This document shows positions 26,743 through 35,219 of a stretch of DNA of 64,000 nt, piece by piece. The notes below the pieces were generated by a model. It saw only the letters and a list, made by a program, of their open reading frames with translations, searched no databases and was not told the DNA's origin. Source of the stretch: Knoellia sinensis KCTC 19936 (GTDB lineage Bacteria > Actinomycetota > Actinomycetes > Actinomycetales > Dermatophilaceae); assembly GCF_000768705.1 (NCBI RefSeq), contig NZ_AVPJ01000006.1, positions 1 to 64,000 on the forward strand. The letters are read 5' to 3'. Both the position numbers and the translations under genes were made by a program. The stretch's first letter is position 1. Each line of letters begins with the position of its first letter.

Positions 26743-27902
26743 CGCAGAACCACCTCGACACGACCCTCTTCGGCGAGCCTCCGCCCGACGAACCACGACA
26801 CCGCCGTCGCCAGCGCGAGAAGCGCAGCAAGGGCCGACGCACCATCGCGATGATCCTGGCCGTCCTCCTCGTCGGCACCGCCACGGTCGCGGCGTTCACG
26901 TTCCTGCGCCCCCTCGTCTCGTCGATCGGTGGTGGGAGCGGCTCCGAGGCCGAGGACTTCCCCGGTCCGGGCGAGGGAGACGTCCAGGTGACCGTCAAGC
27001 CTGGGGACAGCGGGGAAGCCATTGCGACGACGCTCAAGGCGGCCGGTGTCGTCAAGACCCGCACGGCGTACCTCAACGCCTCCGCAGCAGAACCGGCACT
27101 CAGCGCCAAGATCCAGTCGGGCACCTACACCCTCAAGAAGGGCATGAAGGGTGTCGACGCGTTCAGCGCGCTCACCGACCCGGCCAACCGCGGCGGGCCC
27201 CGGGCGACGATCCGGGAGGGCTTGTGGGTCAGTGAGACCTTCGCCGCGCTGAGCAAGGCCACGGGCGTTCCGGTCGAGGACTACGAGGCCGCAACCGAGG
27301 ACCCCGAGGCCATCGGACTCCCCGCGGAGGCTGAGGGCAACGTCGAGGGCTATCTCTTCCCGTCGACCTATGAGTTCACCAAGGAGACGCCGGCCGCTGA
27401 GCAGCTCAAGCAGATGATCGCGATGACGCTCGCCGAGCTGGAGAAGACGGGTGTCGATCCAAGCGACTACACCCGCGTTCTCACCGTTGCCTCGATCATC
27501 GAGGGCGAGGTCAACGGAGACGGTGACCGGGCCAAGGTGGCACGGGTCATCGAGAACCGGCTGGCAGACCCCAATGGTCCGACTGTGGGGCTTCTCCAGA
27601 TGGACTCGACGGTTCACTACATCGAGCAGGAACGCGGTCGCGCCGGCACCTCCAACGAGGCCCGCAACTCGGACAGCCCCTACAACACCTACAAGGTCAA
27701 GGGGCTCCCGCCCGGCCCGATCAACAGCCCGGGTGCCGCGTCGATCGAAGCGGCTGCGAACCCTGCGGACGGTCCCTGGTTCTACTTCGTCGCGGTGAAC
27801 CCGACGACGGGGGAGACGAAGTTCGCGGTCACCCAGGCCGAGCACGACCGCAACGTGCAGGAGTTCCAGCGGTGGTGTTCGGAGAACAGGGACAAGTGTT
27901 GA
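26739..27902 (+). CDS. mltG: Endolytic murein transglycosylase MltG
   Basis: A 387-residue membrane-anchored lytic transglycosylase that cleaves nascent glycan strands. After a basic cytoplasmic tail there is one membrane helix (about 36-55, TIAMILAVLLVGTATVAAF). A LysM-like segment follows (VKPGDSGEAIATTLKAAGVV), then the catalytic YceG domain with ASIIEGEVNG (catalytic Glu) and YNTYKVKGLPPGPINSPG. GTG overlaps the ruvX stop and the end overlaps aroE. Confidence 0.94.
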   Translation: MTQNHLDTTLFGEPPPDEPRHRRRQREKRSKGRRTIAMILAVLLVGTATVAAFTFLRPLVSSIGGGSGSEAEDFPGPGEGDVQVTVKPGDSGEAIATTLKAAGVVKTRTAYLNASAAEPALSAKIQSGTYTLKKGMKGVDAFSALTDPANRGGPRATIREGLWVSETFAALSKATGVPVEDYEAATEDPEAIGLPAEAEGNVEGYLFPSTYEFTKETPAAEQLKQMIAMTLAELEKTGVDPSDYTRVLTVASIIEGEVNGDGDRAKVARVIENRLADPNGPTVGLLQMDSTVHYIEQERGRAGTSNEARNSDSPYNTYKVKGLPPGPINSPGAASIEAAANPADGPWFYFVAVNPTTGETKFAVTQAEHDRNVQEFQRWCSENRDKC

Positions 27903-28714
27903 GGGCTGCCGTCTTCGGCTCGCCCGTCTCGCATTCCCTGTCACCGATCCTCCACGAAGCCGCGTATGCCGCGCTCGGCCTTCGCGACTGGACCTACGGT
28001 CGACGTGAGGTCACCGCGGATGAGCTGGCAGCCGTCGTCGCCGGACTCGACCTCGAATGGCGCGGCCTGAGCCTGACGATGCCGCTCAAGGAAGTGGCCT
28101 TCGACGTCGCCGAGGCGGTGACTGACGTCGCCCGCGAGGCAGGGGCGATCAACACGCTGGTGCGTCGATCGGACGGCCGTTGGGACGGGGCCAACACCGA
28201 CGTCGCAGGCATCGTCGGTGCCGTCGCCCACGCGAAGCAGGACGGTCGGGCGACGCTCCTCGGCTCCGGAGCGACGAGCCGCTCCGCAGCCCTCGCGCTC
28301 GTCCAGCTGGGAGTTCGCGACGTGCGGGTCGCCGCACGCAACGAGGCCGCGACCAACGACGTCCTTGCACTGCTGGAGAGGCACGGCGTCAGCGGTGCCC
28401 ACGTCGCTCTGGCTGACTGGGCAGTCGAGTCCCGACCACTCGTGATCTCCACCCTTGCCCCCGCCGCGAGCTCCTCGGCGGCAGATGCCCTGAAGGAGGC
28501 TGGCTCGACCCTGGGCGGCGTCACCCTGCTGGACGTCGTCTACGCCGACTGGCCGACCCCGTTGGCGAGGGCTGCGGGAGATGCGGGAGCTGTGGTCGTG
28601 TCCGGCCTCGACATGCTGGTCCATCAGGCCGCCGAGCAGGTCGAGTTGTTCACCGGACGCCGGCCGCCAGTCGAGGTCATGTTCGCCGCCGCTCGACGAG
28701 CCACGATCGCCTGA
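27896..28714 (+). CDS. aroE: Shikimate dehydrogenase
   Basis: A 272-residue NADP-dependent shikimate dehydrogenase. The substrate-binding segments SPVSHSLSP and SLTMPLK (catalytic Lys) are followed by GAINTLVRRSDGRWDGANTD (Asp of the K-D pair). The dinucleotide-binding loop is LLGSGATSRSAA, and LVHQAAEQVELFTG is near the end. GTG 27896 is chosen; TTG 27899, overlapping the mltG stop, is also possible. It supplies shikimate to the aroC-aroK-aroB genes a few kilobases downstream. Confidence 0.92.
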   Translation: MLRAAVFGSPVSHSLSPILHEAAYAALGLRDWTYGRREVTADELAAVVAGLDLEWRGLSLTMPLKEVAFDVAEAVTDVAREAGAINTLVRRSDGRWDGANTDVAGIVGAVAHAKQDGRATLLGSGATSRSAALALVQLGVRDVRVAARNEAATNDVLALLERHGVSGAHVALADWAVESRPLVISTLAPAASSSAADALKEAGSTLGGVTLLDVVYADWPTPLARAAGDAGAVVVSGLDMLVHQAAEQVELFTGRRPPVEVMFAAARRATIA

Positions 28715-29412
28715 TGTCGTCCATCGTGCTCGACGTCGGCGCGGTCGTGCTGCTGGCCCTCGCCGCCCTGGTCATCGGCCACTTCACCGCGCGGGAACTT
28801 TCGACCGGCGGCTACCGCATCCCCGAGGACGAGGCGACGCATCCGACGCCGTCCTCGTGGTGGGTCGCACCGCTTCTGGCCGCCCTCGCCGTCCTTCTCG
28901 CCGTGACGATCGGTGACACGGCCGCGTATGCCGCGCTGCCGGCATACCTGCTCTTCGCGTGGTTGACCGTCTGTCTCGTGTGGATCGACATCGATGTCCA
29001 TCGCCTTCCCGTTGGTCTCACGAGACCAGCGCTGCCGGCGTTCGCGATCCTGCTCGTGCCGCCCACGATTGCCACTGGGGAGTGGGACCGCCTGCTGACT
29101 GCGGGCCTGTGCAGTCTGGGGCTCACGGTCCTCTATGTCGCCTTCGCGTTCCTTCCCGGTGGCGGGTTCGGCGGCGGTGACGTGCAACTGGCCCCGACCA
29201 TCGGGCTGTTGCTCGGCTGGTTCTCGGTCGGACACGTCGTCGTCGGCACGATGGCCGCGTTCGTCGTCGGTGGCGTGACTGCGCTCTTCCTCCTCGTCAC
29301 GGGGCGGGCGGGGCGCAAGTCAGCGATGGCGTTCGGTCCTTCCATGTGCGCCGGCGCGATCATCGCCGTTGCCTGGACCGATCAGATTGTCGGTGGGCTC
29401 GCCGGTACCTGA
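28714..29412 (+). CDS. Type IV prepilin peptidase (A24)
   Basis: A 232-residue polytopic membrane aspartyl protease. The two catalytic aspartates lie in VWIDIDVHRLP and in GGGFGGGDVQLAPTIG (the GxGD motif). The N-terminal zinc/methylase domain of PilD is absent, as is common in actinobacterial members that process Tad/Flp-type prepilins. ATG overlaps the aroE stop (TGATG). No pilin genes are in the window. Equivalent in position to Rv2551c. Confidence 0.88.
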   Translation: MSSIVLDVGAVVLLALAALVIGHFTARELSTGGYRIPEDEATHPTPSSWWVAPLLAALAVLLAVTIGDTAAYAALPAYLLFAWLTVCLVWIDIDVHRLPVGLTRPALPAFAILLVPPTIATGEWDRLLTAGLCSLGLTVLYVAFAFLPGGGFGGGDVQLAPTIGLLLGWFSVGHVVVGTMAAFVVGGVTALFLLVTGRAGRKSAMAFGPSMCAGAIIAVAWTDQIVGGLAGT

Positions 29413-29485
29413 TCGTCCTGATCGACCGCCACGCTGCCCGTGTCCGGTCGCACGCTGAGCCTGCGTGCAGGGCGCCCGCGGGTGG

Positions 29486-30523
29486 TCATTGCAGTGGCCG
29501 CCACCGTGGGTGGTTGCCGCTGACGACTTCACCGCCGAAAGTCGGGACTACTCGGCCCCCGCCGATGGGGACCCGCAGCAGGCCGTCGAGGTCGTGGCTG
29601 GGGTCTGAGCCCACGAAGTCGACGAACGACCCGTCCGCCGAGAAGGTCGGCTGGATGCCTGTGCCGCCGCCCTTAGTCAGGTCTGTGAGTTGCCTCCGCC
29701 CGGTCCCATCCGCCTTGACGGTGAAGATCTCCGTTGGTTCGGAGCCGGCATTCACTCGCGCGTCGTAGGTGATGTGCTCGCCGTTCGGGCTCCAGTCGGC
29801 CGTCTCGGCGAAGACGGCCGGGTCGGTCAGCCCCTTCGTCGTCACAGGCGTGGTCGACAGGTCGATGAGCGTCAGGGTCGCGGCCGTGATCGCGTCGTAG
29901 TCGGTGGGCGTCGCCTTGACCCACTCTGCGACCAGGAATCGACCCGACGGGGAGGCCTCGGCGCCGACCAAGAACTCACCGGGTGGCGCCGTGATGAGGG
30001 TGGACGTCGCCCGGTCGGTGAGGTTCACCTGTTCGAGGCGCCCACCCGACTTCGGCCCGGGCTCGTGTCGGCTGTAGAAGATCAAGCCACCATCGGCGGA
30101 CCACGTGGGGTCGTCGAAGTACTGGCAGGGCAGGGTGCAGTCGGCCACCTTCGTCAGTCCGCTGCCGTCGACATTGGCGACCCAGAGGTCGGCGGGGCCG
30201 CCCGTTGGGTCGGCTCCAGTGAAGGCCACCTGCTGCCCGTCGGGCGACCACACCGGGTTGTCCTGCGGCCCCGCGGCCTGCGGCAGGAGCTCGTGGTCGC
30301 CGGTGCCGTCGGCCCGAACGAGGTGGATCCGGGCATCCTTGTCCTCGTAGGCAAGCCAAGGATCGCCCGGCCCGATCATGGGACGGGAAGCGGTCGTGGC
30401 TCCGGCCGAAGGTTCACGCACGGATTCCGTCGACGGCTGCCGCTGGTCGAGGGCTCGGGTTCCGTCGGCGCACCCGCCCAGTAGCAGCGCGGTGACTCCT
30501 ACGACGATCACGCTCCGGGTCAT
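29486..30523 (-). CDS. Beta-propeller (TolB/PD40-like) lipoprotein
   Basis: A 345-residue exported lipoprotein. The signal peptide MTRSVIVVGVTALLLGGCADG contains the lipobox LLGGC. The mature part has at least five PD40/TolB-type repeats with the WSPDGQQVAF, WSADGGLIFY, WSPNGEHITY and FSADGSFVDF signatures, forming a beta-propeller. It follows GAGGAGG, which fixes the ATG at 30523. It is probably a surface binding protein; ligand unknown. It opens a minus-strand block inserted between the prepilin peptidase and aroC. Confidence 0.85.
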   Translation of the reverse strand: MTRSVIVVGVTALLLGGCADGTRALDQRQPSTESVREPSAGATTASRPMIGPGDPWLAYEDKDARIHLVRADGTGDHELLPQAAGPQDNPVWSPDGQQVAFTGADPTGGPADLWVANVDGSGLTKVADCTLPCQYFDDPTWSADGGLIFYSRHEPGPKSGGRLEQVNLTDRATSTLITAPPGEFLVGAEASPSGRFLVAEWVKATPTDYDAITAATLTLIDLSTTPVTTKGLTDPAVFAETADWSPNGEHITYDARVNAGSEPTEIFTVKADGTGRRQLTDLTKGGGTGIQPTFSADGSFVDFVGSDPSHDLDGLLRVPIGGGRVVPTFGGEVVSGNHPRWRPLQ

Positions 30524-30585
30524 GTGCCACCTCCTCGAACGAGTGTCCACCCGCGACAAGCGGGTCCGCAGGCGGATGGAGATGT

Positions 30586-31110
30586 CTAGAACTGTTGGAT
30601 CGGCCCCGGGGTGGCGACGTTGAACGTCTCGCGCAGGAAGGAGGCTTGGCCATTGGCCTCGAGTGCCTCGGCGGTCTTGTTCACCGAGCGCGCCCCGGGC
30701 CAGACGTGCAACACCATGAGCGCGAGCGAGACAACGGCGCCGACCGCATAGGTCCACACGCCGCCATCGATGATGAATGCGGCCACGAGCGAGCCGATGG
30801 CGACGACTTCGATGAGCGCGAACCGCAGCATCATGGAACTCTGCCAGCGAACGCGTCCAGCACTCGCAGCGTCCTCGTCGCTCATGCTCGGATCGAGCGG
30901 CTCAGCTCGGTAGCCCGCTGCTTCCACCGCGAGGTGGATCGCGACGCCAACACCGAGCTGCACCAGGAGCACCCACACCGGGGGAGTCGCGTCCGTCCCC
31001 AGCACGAAGAAGAGCGCGACCCCAAAGAAGACCAGCGCACCCATGAGGGCGCCGCACAGGGTGCGAGCGGAGAGGGCGAAGGCGGTGGCCGCAGGGGAGG
31101 GTGTCGTCAT
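30586..31110 (-). CDS. Membrane protein of unknown function (four helices)
   Basis: A 174-residue protein with four predicted membrane helices (about 18-40, 46-66, 97-117, 124-143) and a hydrophilic segment YRAEPLDPSMSDEDAAS between the second and third. No domain recognised. The ATG at 31110 lies six bases after a minus-strand TACCCT and has no ribosome site, so a leaderless start is favoured over the ATG at 31134. Confidence 0.7.
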   Translation of the reverse strand: MTTPSPAATAFALSARTLCGALMGALVFFGVALFFVLGTDATPPVWVLLVQLGVGVAIHLAVEAAGYRAEPLDPSMSDEDAASAGRVRWQSSMMLRFALIEVVAIGSLVAAFIIDGGVWTYAVGAVVSLALMVLHVWPGARSVNKTAEALEANGQASFLRETFNVATPGPIQQF

Positions 31111-31116
31111 GGCGCG

Positions 31117-31122
31117 AGGGTA
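31117..31122 (-). promoter_or_regulatory. Putative -10 element of the four-helix membrane protein (leaderless)
   Basis: TACCCT on the minus strand followed by six bases and the ATG at 31110. Confidence 0.5.
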
Positions 31123-31130
31123 GCGGGTGA

Positions 31131-31424
31131 TCACCCCGCAGGTGGGGTGCCCCCAAGTCGCTCGGTGAGGTGCACGGTGACCTCGTCGCCAGTGTCCTTG
31201 CCGATCGCCTGTCGCACCGGCTTGCTGAGGGCGAGCTTGTGCGTGCCGTCACCGAGGGCCATGAACGAGCCCCGGAACGGGTGGTCGTCGACCGTGCCGG
31301 CGACCTTGACGAGGCCGCGGGTGCCGAAGAACTCAGCGCTCCAGTCGGTGACGAGGTAGGTCCAGCCGCCGTCGGCCTCGCTCGTCACGAGGGTTCCGGT
31401 GAAGGTCTTGTCGAGGATGCTCAT
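31131..31424 (-). CDS. DUF1905 domain protein
   Basis: A 97-residue protein covered by a DUF1905 beta-barrel domain: [18 protein letters not shown] at the start, then [30 protein letters not shown] and the typical end [20 protein letters not shown]. Function unknown. GAAGGAG precedes the ATG. It follows the ArsR-SRPBCC gene by 24 bases and is probably in its operon. Confidence 0.88.
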   Translation of the reverse strand: MSILDKTFTGTLVTSEADGGWTYLVTDWSAEFFGTRGLVKVAGTVDDHPFRGSFMALGDGTHKLALSKPVRQAIGKDTGDEVTVHLTERLGGTPPAG

Positions 31425-31448
31425 GTCTCGCTCCTTCGGGGAGGTGGC

Positions 31449-32210
31449 TCAGCCATACATCAGCGAGCCGGGGGTGGTGAGTTCGGTGCCGGTCTCGAGC
31501 CAGGTCTTCAGGCCGGAGAGCACCATGGGCCAGCCGCCGTGGATCGCCTCCGAGACGTCGTCGGGCAGTTGGTCGTGGGTCACGACGAGGCGACACGAGT
31601 CGCCGATCTCCTCGATCTCCCACGTGACGCGGGACGTGCCCGCGGACTCGGCGTCGTCGTCCCAATGCGCGCGGAAGCTCTGGACGAGCAGGCGCGGGGG
31701 ATCGATGGTGAGGTTCTCGCCGTCCACGAGAGGGCCGTCGACGCCCTCATGGGTGACTGCGTAGGCAGATCCCTCGGTCCAGTCCGACGCGATGGTGTTG
31801 CCGAAGTGGAAGCGGCGCCGCACCTCTGGGTCGGTGATCGCGTCCCAGAGTCGCTCCGGGGACGTGCGGATATAGATCTCGAAAACCTTGGTCAGGGCCA
31901 TGCTCGGTGCCTCCAGCTCGTCTCGCAGCCCCAGCAGGCCGGCGGCCCAGGGCTCGGTGTATTTGCTGACCCAGCGGTCGTGGACCTGACGGATGCCCAC
32001 CGGGTTGAGGAAGTGATGCTTCTCGCGGCCGTCACGCCTGGTGACGACGAGACCCGCCTCCTCGAGCAGGGACAGGTGCTTGGCGACCCCGATGCGAGTC
32101 ATGTCGAAGCGCGCCACAAGAGCCCCCAGGGTCTGGCCGTCCTCGATGAAGAGCGCGTCGAGGAGCGACCTGCGGGTCGGGTCGGCGAGTGCTCGGAAGA
32201 TGAGGTCCAC
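31449..32210 (-). CDS. ArsR-type regulator fused to SRPBCC (AHSA1) domain
   Basis: A 253-residue fusion. Residues 1-95 are an ArsR winged helix ([17 protein letters not shown], recognition helix in [19 protein letters not shown]) without a CxC metal site. Residues 110-250 are a START/AHSA1-like SRPBCC domain ([20 protein letters not shown] and [17 protein letters not shown]), a hydrophobic ligand pocket. It is probably a ligand-responsive repressor. GTG 32210 is preferred to ATG 32231 because it sits six bases after the TATTGT -10 and homologues start at this point; ATG 32231 would lie inside the operator. Confidence 0.85.
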   Translation of the reverse strand: MDLIFRALADPTRRSLLDALFIEDGQTLGALVARFDMTRIGVAKHLSLLEEAGLVVTRRDGREKHHFLNPVGIRQVHDRWVSKYTEPWAAGLLGLRDELEAPSMALTKVFEIYIRTSPERLWDAITDPEVRRRFHFGNTIASDWTEGSAYAVTHEGVDGPLVDGENLTIDPPRLLVQSFRAHWDDDAESAGTSRVTWEIEEIGDSCRLVVTHDQLPDDVSEAIHGGWPMVLSGLKTWLETGTELTTPGSLMYG

Positions 32211-32216
32211 GTCCCC

Positions 32217-32246
32217 ACAATAGGAAACCATATGGTTTCCTGTCAA
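32217..32246 (-). promoter_or_regulatory. Promoter of the arsR-SRPBCC operon
   Basis: On the minus strand TTGACA (32246-32241), an 18-base spacer and TATTGT (32222-32217), followed by six bases and the GTG start. This is the best-matched promoter in the window, and the spacer is filled by a perfect palindrome. Confidence 0.75.
32222..32241. promoter_or_regulatory. 20-bp perfect palindromic operator
   Basis: Half-site AGGAAACCAT followed by its exact complement. It occupies the whole -35/-10 spacer and touches both elements, so a bound dimer would block RNA polymerase. The fused ArsR-SRPBCC protein encoded immediately downstream is the obvious candidate ligand (autorepression). Confidence 0.75.
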
Positions 32247-32332
32247 GATCCCGTATGCCGTCCGCTCGCCCCTGCGCCCACGTGCTGACCGCGGCCGCGG
32301 GCCATCGTCGACCCCGTGCGAAGATCGGGCCC

Positions 32333-33556
32333 ATGCTCCGTTGGTTGACCGCAGGTGAATCGCACGGCCCTGCACTCCTCGCCACGATCGAAGGCCTGCC
32401 CGCAGGGGTCGAGGTGACCCGAGTTGATCTCGCGGCGGCACTGGCCCGTCGGCGGCTCGGAGCCGGTCGGGGGGCCCGGATGAAGTTCGAGCAGGACGAG
32501 GTTGAGTTTCTCGGCGGTGTGCGGCATGGCCTGACGATGGGCTCGCCGGTCGCGATCCGCATCGGCAACACCGAATGGCCGAAGTGGCAGACGGTCATGT
32601 CCGCGGACCCGGTGTCCGACGAGGCCTACGCCGCCTCCGACGACGTGAACGCCGAGAAGGAGATCGCTCGCAACAAGCCGTTGACGCGCCCGCGGCCAGG
32701 TCACGCCGACCTCGTCGGGATGCAGAAATACGCCTTCGACGACGCCCGTCCCGTCCTTGAGCGGGCCTCCGCCCGTGAGACCGCGGCTCGGGTGGCTCTG
32801 GGTGAGGTCGCGGCTCGCTTCCTCGAGCAGGCCTACGGCATCCGCCTCGTCTCGCACACCATCTCGATGGGCACTGCGGCGGTGGCCGAGAACGCGCCGT
32901 TGCCGACGCCCGACCAACTGGCCGACATCGACGCCGACCCCGTGCGGACCCTTGACGCAGCAGGCTCCGCCGCCATGGTCGCCGAGGTCGAGGCGGCCAA
33001 GAAGGACGGCGACACCCTCGGTGGGGTCGTCGAGGTCCTGGCCTACGGGCTGCCCCCGGGCCTCGGCTCGCACGTCCACTGGGACCGGCGTCTGGACGCC
33101 CGGCTCGCTGGAGCCCTCATGGGGATCCAGGCCATCAAGGGTGTCGAGGTGGGTGACGGGTTCCGCACGGCGGCTCGTCGGGGCTCCGAAGCCCACGACG
33201 AGATGGAGCGAGACGAGAAGGGCGCCATCCGTCGTCGCACGGGCCGTGCAGGCGGGACCGAGGGCGGGATGTCGAACGGCGACGTCCTGCGAGTGCGGGC
33301 CGCGATGAAGCCCATCTCGACGGTGCCACGTGCGCTGGACACCATCGACACGACGGGTGAGGGCGAGGCCAAGGCCATCCACCAACGTTCCGACGTCTCG
33401 GCCGTGCCGGCAGCCGGCGTGGTCGCCGAGGCCATGGTCGCGCTGGTCCTCGCCGAAGCCTGTTTGGAGAAGTTCGGTGGCGACTCGGTCGAGGAGACGC
33501 GACGCAACCACGCGGCATACATCGCTTCGGTGCCCGAGACGATGCGCTCGTGGTGA
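32333..33556 (+). CDS. aroC: Chorismate synthase
   Basis: A 407-residue FMN-dependent enzyme converting EPSP to chorismate. Family signatures are [19 protein letters not shown], the [14 protein letters not shown] flavin region, [11 protein letters not shown] and [16 protein letters not shown] 32333 has no ribosome site; GAAGAT seven bases upstream could be a -10 for a leaderless mRNA. Followed by aroK in overlap. Confidence 0.96.
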   Translation: MLRWLTAGESHGPALLATIEGLPAGVEVTRVDLAAALARRRLGAGRGARMKFEQDEVEFLGGVRHGLTMGSPVAIRIGNTEWPKWQTVMSADPVSDEAYAASDDVNAEKEIARNKPLTRPRPGHADLVGMQKYAFDDARPVLERASARETAARVALGEVAARFLEQAYGIRLVSHTISMGTAAVAENAPLPTPDQLADIDADPVRTLDAAGSAAMVAEVEAAKKDGDTLGGVVEVLAYGLPPGLGSHVHWDRRLDARLAGALMGIQAIKGVEVGDGFRTAARRGSEAHDEMERDEKGAIRRRTGRAGGTEGGMSNGDVLRVRAAMKPISTVPRALDTIDTTGEGEAKAIHQRSDVSAVPAAGVVAEAMVALVLAEACLEKFGGDSVEETRRNHAAYIASVPETMRSW

Positions 33557-34071
33557 CCGCGACGCGTCCCGTGGCCGTGCTCGTGGGCCCCCCCGGGTCC
33601 GGCAAGTCAACGATCGGCGCAGCGCTCGCGGCGACGCTGGGCGTCGACTTCCACGACACCGACGCGGCCATCGAGTCCCAACAGGGCTGCTCGATCTCCG
33701 ACATCTTCGTCCTTGAGGGCGAGCCGGCCTTCCGTGCGCTTGAGAGGGCCGAGGTGGCCCGGGCCGTGGGTGCCGAGAGTGGCGTGGTGGCCCTGGGTGG
33801 CGGCGCGCCCATGGAGCCGGCCACGCAGGAGGTGTTGGGGGACCACGTCGTCGTCTTCCTCGATGTGGGAATCGCCGATGCTGCCAAGCGTGTGGGCTTC
33901 GACGGCAGCCGACCGCTCCTTGCGATCAACCCACGTGCCGCGTGGACCAAGCTGATGAACGAACGGCGTCCCACCTACGAGCGGGTGGCGACGCATCGCA
34001 TCGACACGGCGGGTCGGTCCGTTGACGACGTCGTCGCTGACATCGTCGAACGATTGGGGGCCTCCTCATGA
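33553..34071 (+). CDS. aroK: Shikimate kinase
   Basis: A 172-residue P-loop kinase phosphorylating shikimate. Walker A is [10 protein letters not shown], the shikimate-binding acid pair is HDTDAAIE, the glycine-rich loop is ALGGGAP and the lid arginine lies in GSRPLL. The GTG at 33553 overlaps the aroC stop (GTGA); GTG 33550 is in the same frame. Confidence 0.95.
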   Translation: MTATRPVAVLVGPPGSGKSTIGAALAATLGVDFHDTDAAIESQQGCSISDIFVLEGEPAFRALERAEVARAVGAESGVVALGGGAPMEPATQEVLGDHVVVFLDVGIADAAKRVGFDGSRPLLAINPRAAWTKLMNERRPTYERVATHRIDTAGRSVDDVVADIVERLGASS

Positions 34072-35132
34072 CAGTGGTGTCTGTCGGTGGTGACTACGAC
34101 GTCGTGATCGAACGTGGCTGCTCCCACCGGGTCGCGGACCTCGTCGGTGACGGTGTGCAGCGCGCACTCGTCGTGCATCCGGCATCCATGCGGTCCTTGG
34201 GCGAGAAGGTCACTGCATCGTTGCGGGACAACGGAATCGATGCGTATGCCGTCGGCGTGCCGGACGCGGAGGACGCCAAGACTGCGGCAATCGCGGCAGA
34301 TCTCTGGGCCTTCCTGGGACGCCACGGCTTCACGCGCACCGACGTCGTCGTGGGTGTCGGTGGCGGCACGGTGACGGACCTTGCTGGGTTCGTCGCAGCC
34401 ACCTGGTTGCGGGGAGTGCCCGTGATCCAGGTCCCCACGACCCTGCTCGGCATGGTCGATGCTGCCGTCGGTGGCAAGACCGGGATCAACACCGCCGAGG
34501 GCAAGAACCTCGTGGGTTCCTTCCACCCGCCGCGAGCGGTCCTGTGTGATCTCGACGTGCTTGCCACGCTGCCTCGTGCTGACTACGTGGCCGGGATGGC
34601 CGAGATCATCAAGGCCGGCTTCATCGTCGACCCGGTGATCCTGGACCTCGTCGAGGCCGACCCCGAGGGCGCAACTCGGCCGGACAGTCCGCACACCCTC
34701 GAGCTCATCGAACGCGCCATCCAGGTCAAGGCCGACGTCGTCAGTGAGGACCTCAAGGAGTCTTCACTGCGCGAGATCCTCAACTACGGGCACACGTTCG
34801 GCCACGCGATCGAGCAGGTCGAGCGCTATCAACGGCGTCACGGCGAGGCAGTGGCGATCGGAATGGTGTACGCCGCCGAATTGGCCTGCGCTGCAGGTGT
34901 TCTCGCTCGTGACGTCGTGGCCCGTCACCGTGACGTTCTGACCTCCGTGGGCTTGCCGACGACCTATGAGGCCGGACGGTGGGCCGATCTCGAGACCGCC
35001 ATGCGCCGCGACAAGAAGACCCGCGGCTCGCTGCTCCGCTTCGTCGTCCTCGAGGACATTGCCCGCCCCGTGCGGCTCGAAGGGCCGACACCGGAACAGT
35101 TGCACACGGCATACAACGCGGTCTCGGTCTGA
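34068..35132 (+). CDS. aroB: 3-dehydroquinate synthase
   Basis: A 354-residue NAD- and metal-dependent enzyme making dehydroquinate from DAHP. It has the GGGTVTDLAGFVAATWLRGVP NAD loop, PTTLLGMVDAAVGGKTGIN, the metal-binding Glu/His residues in ADVVSEDLKE, NYGHTFGHAIE and the terminal RDKKTRG segment. ATGA overlap with aroK. The aroQ gene that follows aroB in mycobacteria is absent here. Confidence 0.96.
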   Translation: MTVVSVGGDYDVVIERGCSHRVADLVGDGVQRALVVHPASMRSLGEKVTASLRDNGIDAYAVGVPDAEDAKTAAIAADLWAFLGRHGFTRTDVVVGVGGGTVTDLAGFVAATWLRGVPVIQVPTTLLGMVDAAVGGKTGINTAEGKNLVGSFHPPRAVLCDLDVLATLPRADYVAGMAEIIKAGFIVDPVILDLVEADPEGATRPDSPHTLELIERAIQVKADVVSEDLKESSLREILNYGHTFGHAIEQVERYQRRHGEAVAIGMVYAAELACAAGVLARDVVARHRDVLTSVGLPTTYEAGRWADLETAMRRDKKTRGSLLRFVVLEDIARPVRLEGPTPEQLHTAYNAVSV

Positions 35133-35149
35133 CAAGCCGCTGAACCCGA

Positions 35150-35206
35150 CGAGAGTAGGCAGAATCCCGCCGCCGATCTCCGAAGGCGGGATTCTGCCTA
35201 CTCTCG
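35150..35206. terminator. 22-bp perfect inverted repeat between convergent genes
   Basis: The arms at 35150-35171 and 35185-35206 are exact complements (left arm starts CGAGAGTAGGCAGAATCCC) around a 13-base loop. It lies 17 bases after aroB and 13 bases before the end of the minus-strand gene, so it can stop transcription from both sides. No T-tract on either strand. The perfect long arms also suggest a mobile or repeated palindromic element. Confidence 0.7.
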
Positions 35207-35219
35207 ACTGGCGGAGCGC

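Noticed and set aside
32229-32231. ATG 32231 as start of the ArsR-SRPBCC protein.
   Set aside because: It lies inside the palindrome and upstream of the predicted transcription start; GTG 32210 fits the -10 and the homologue N-terminus.
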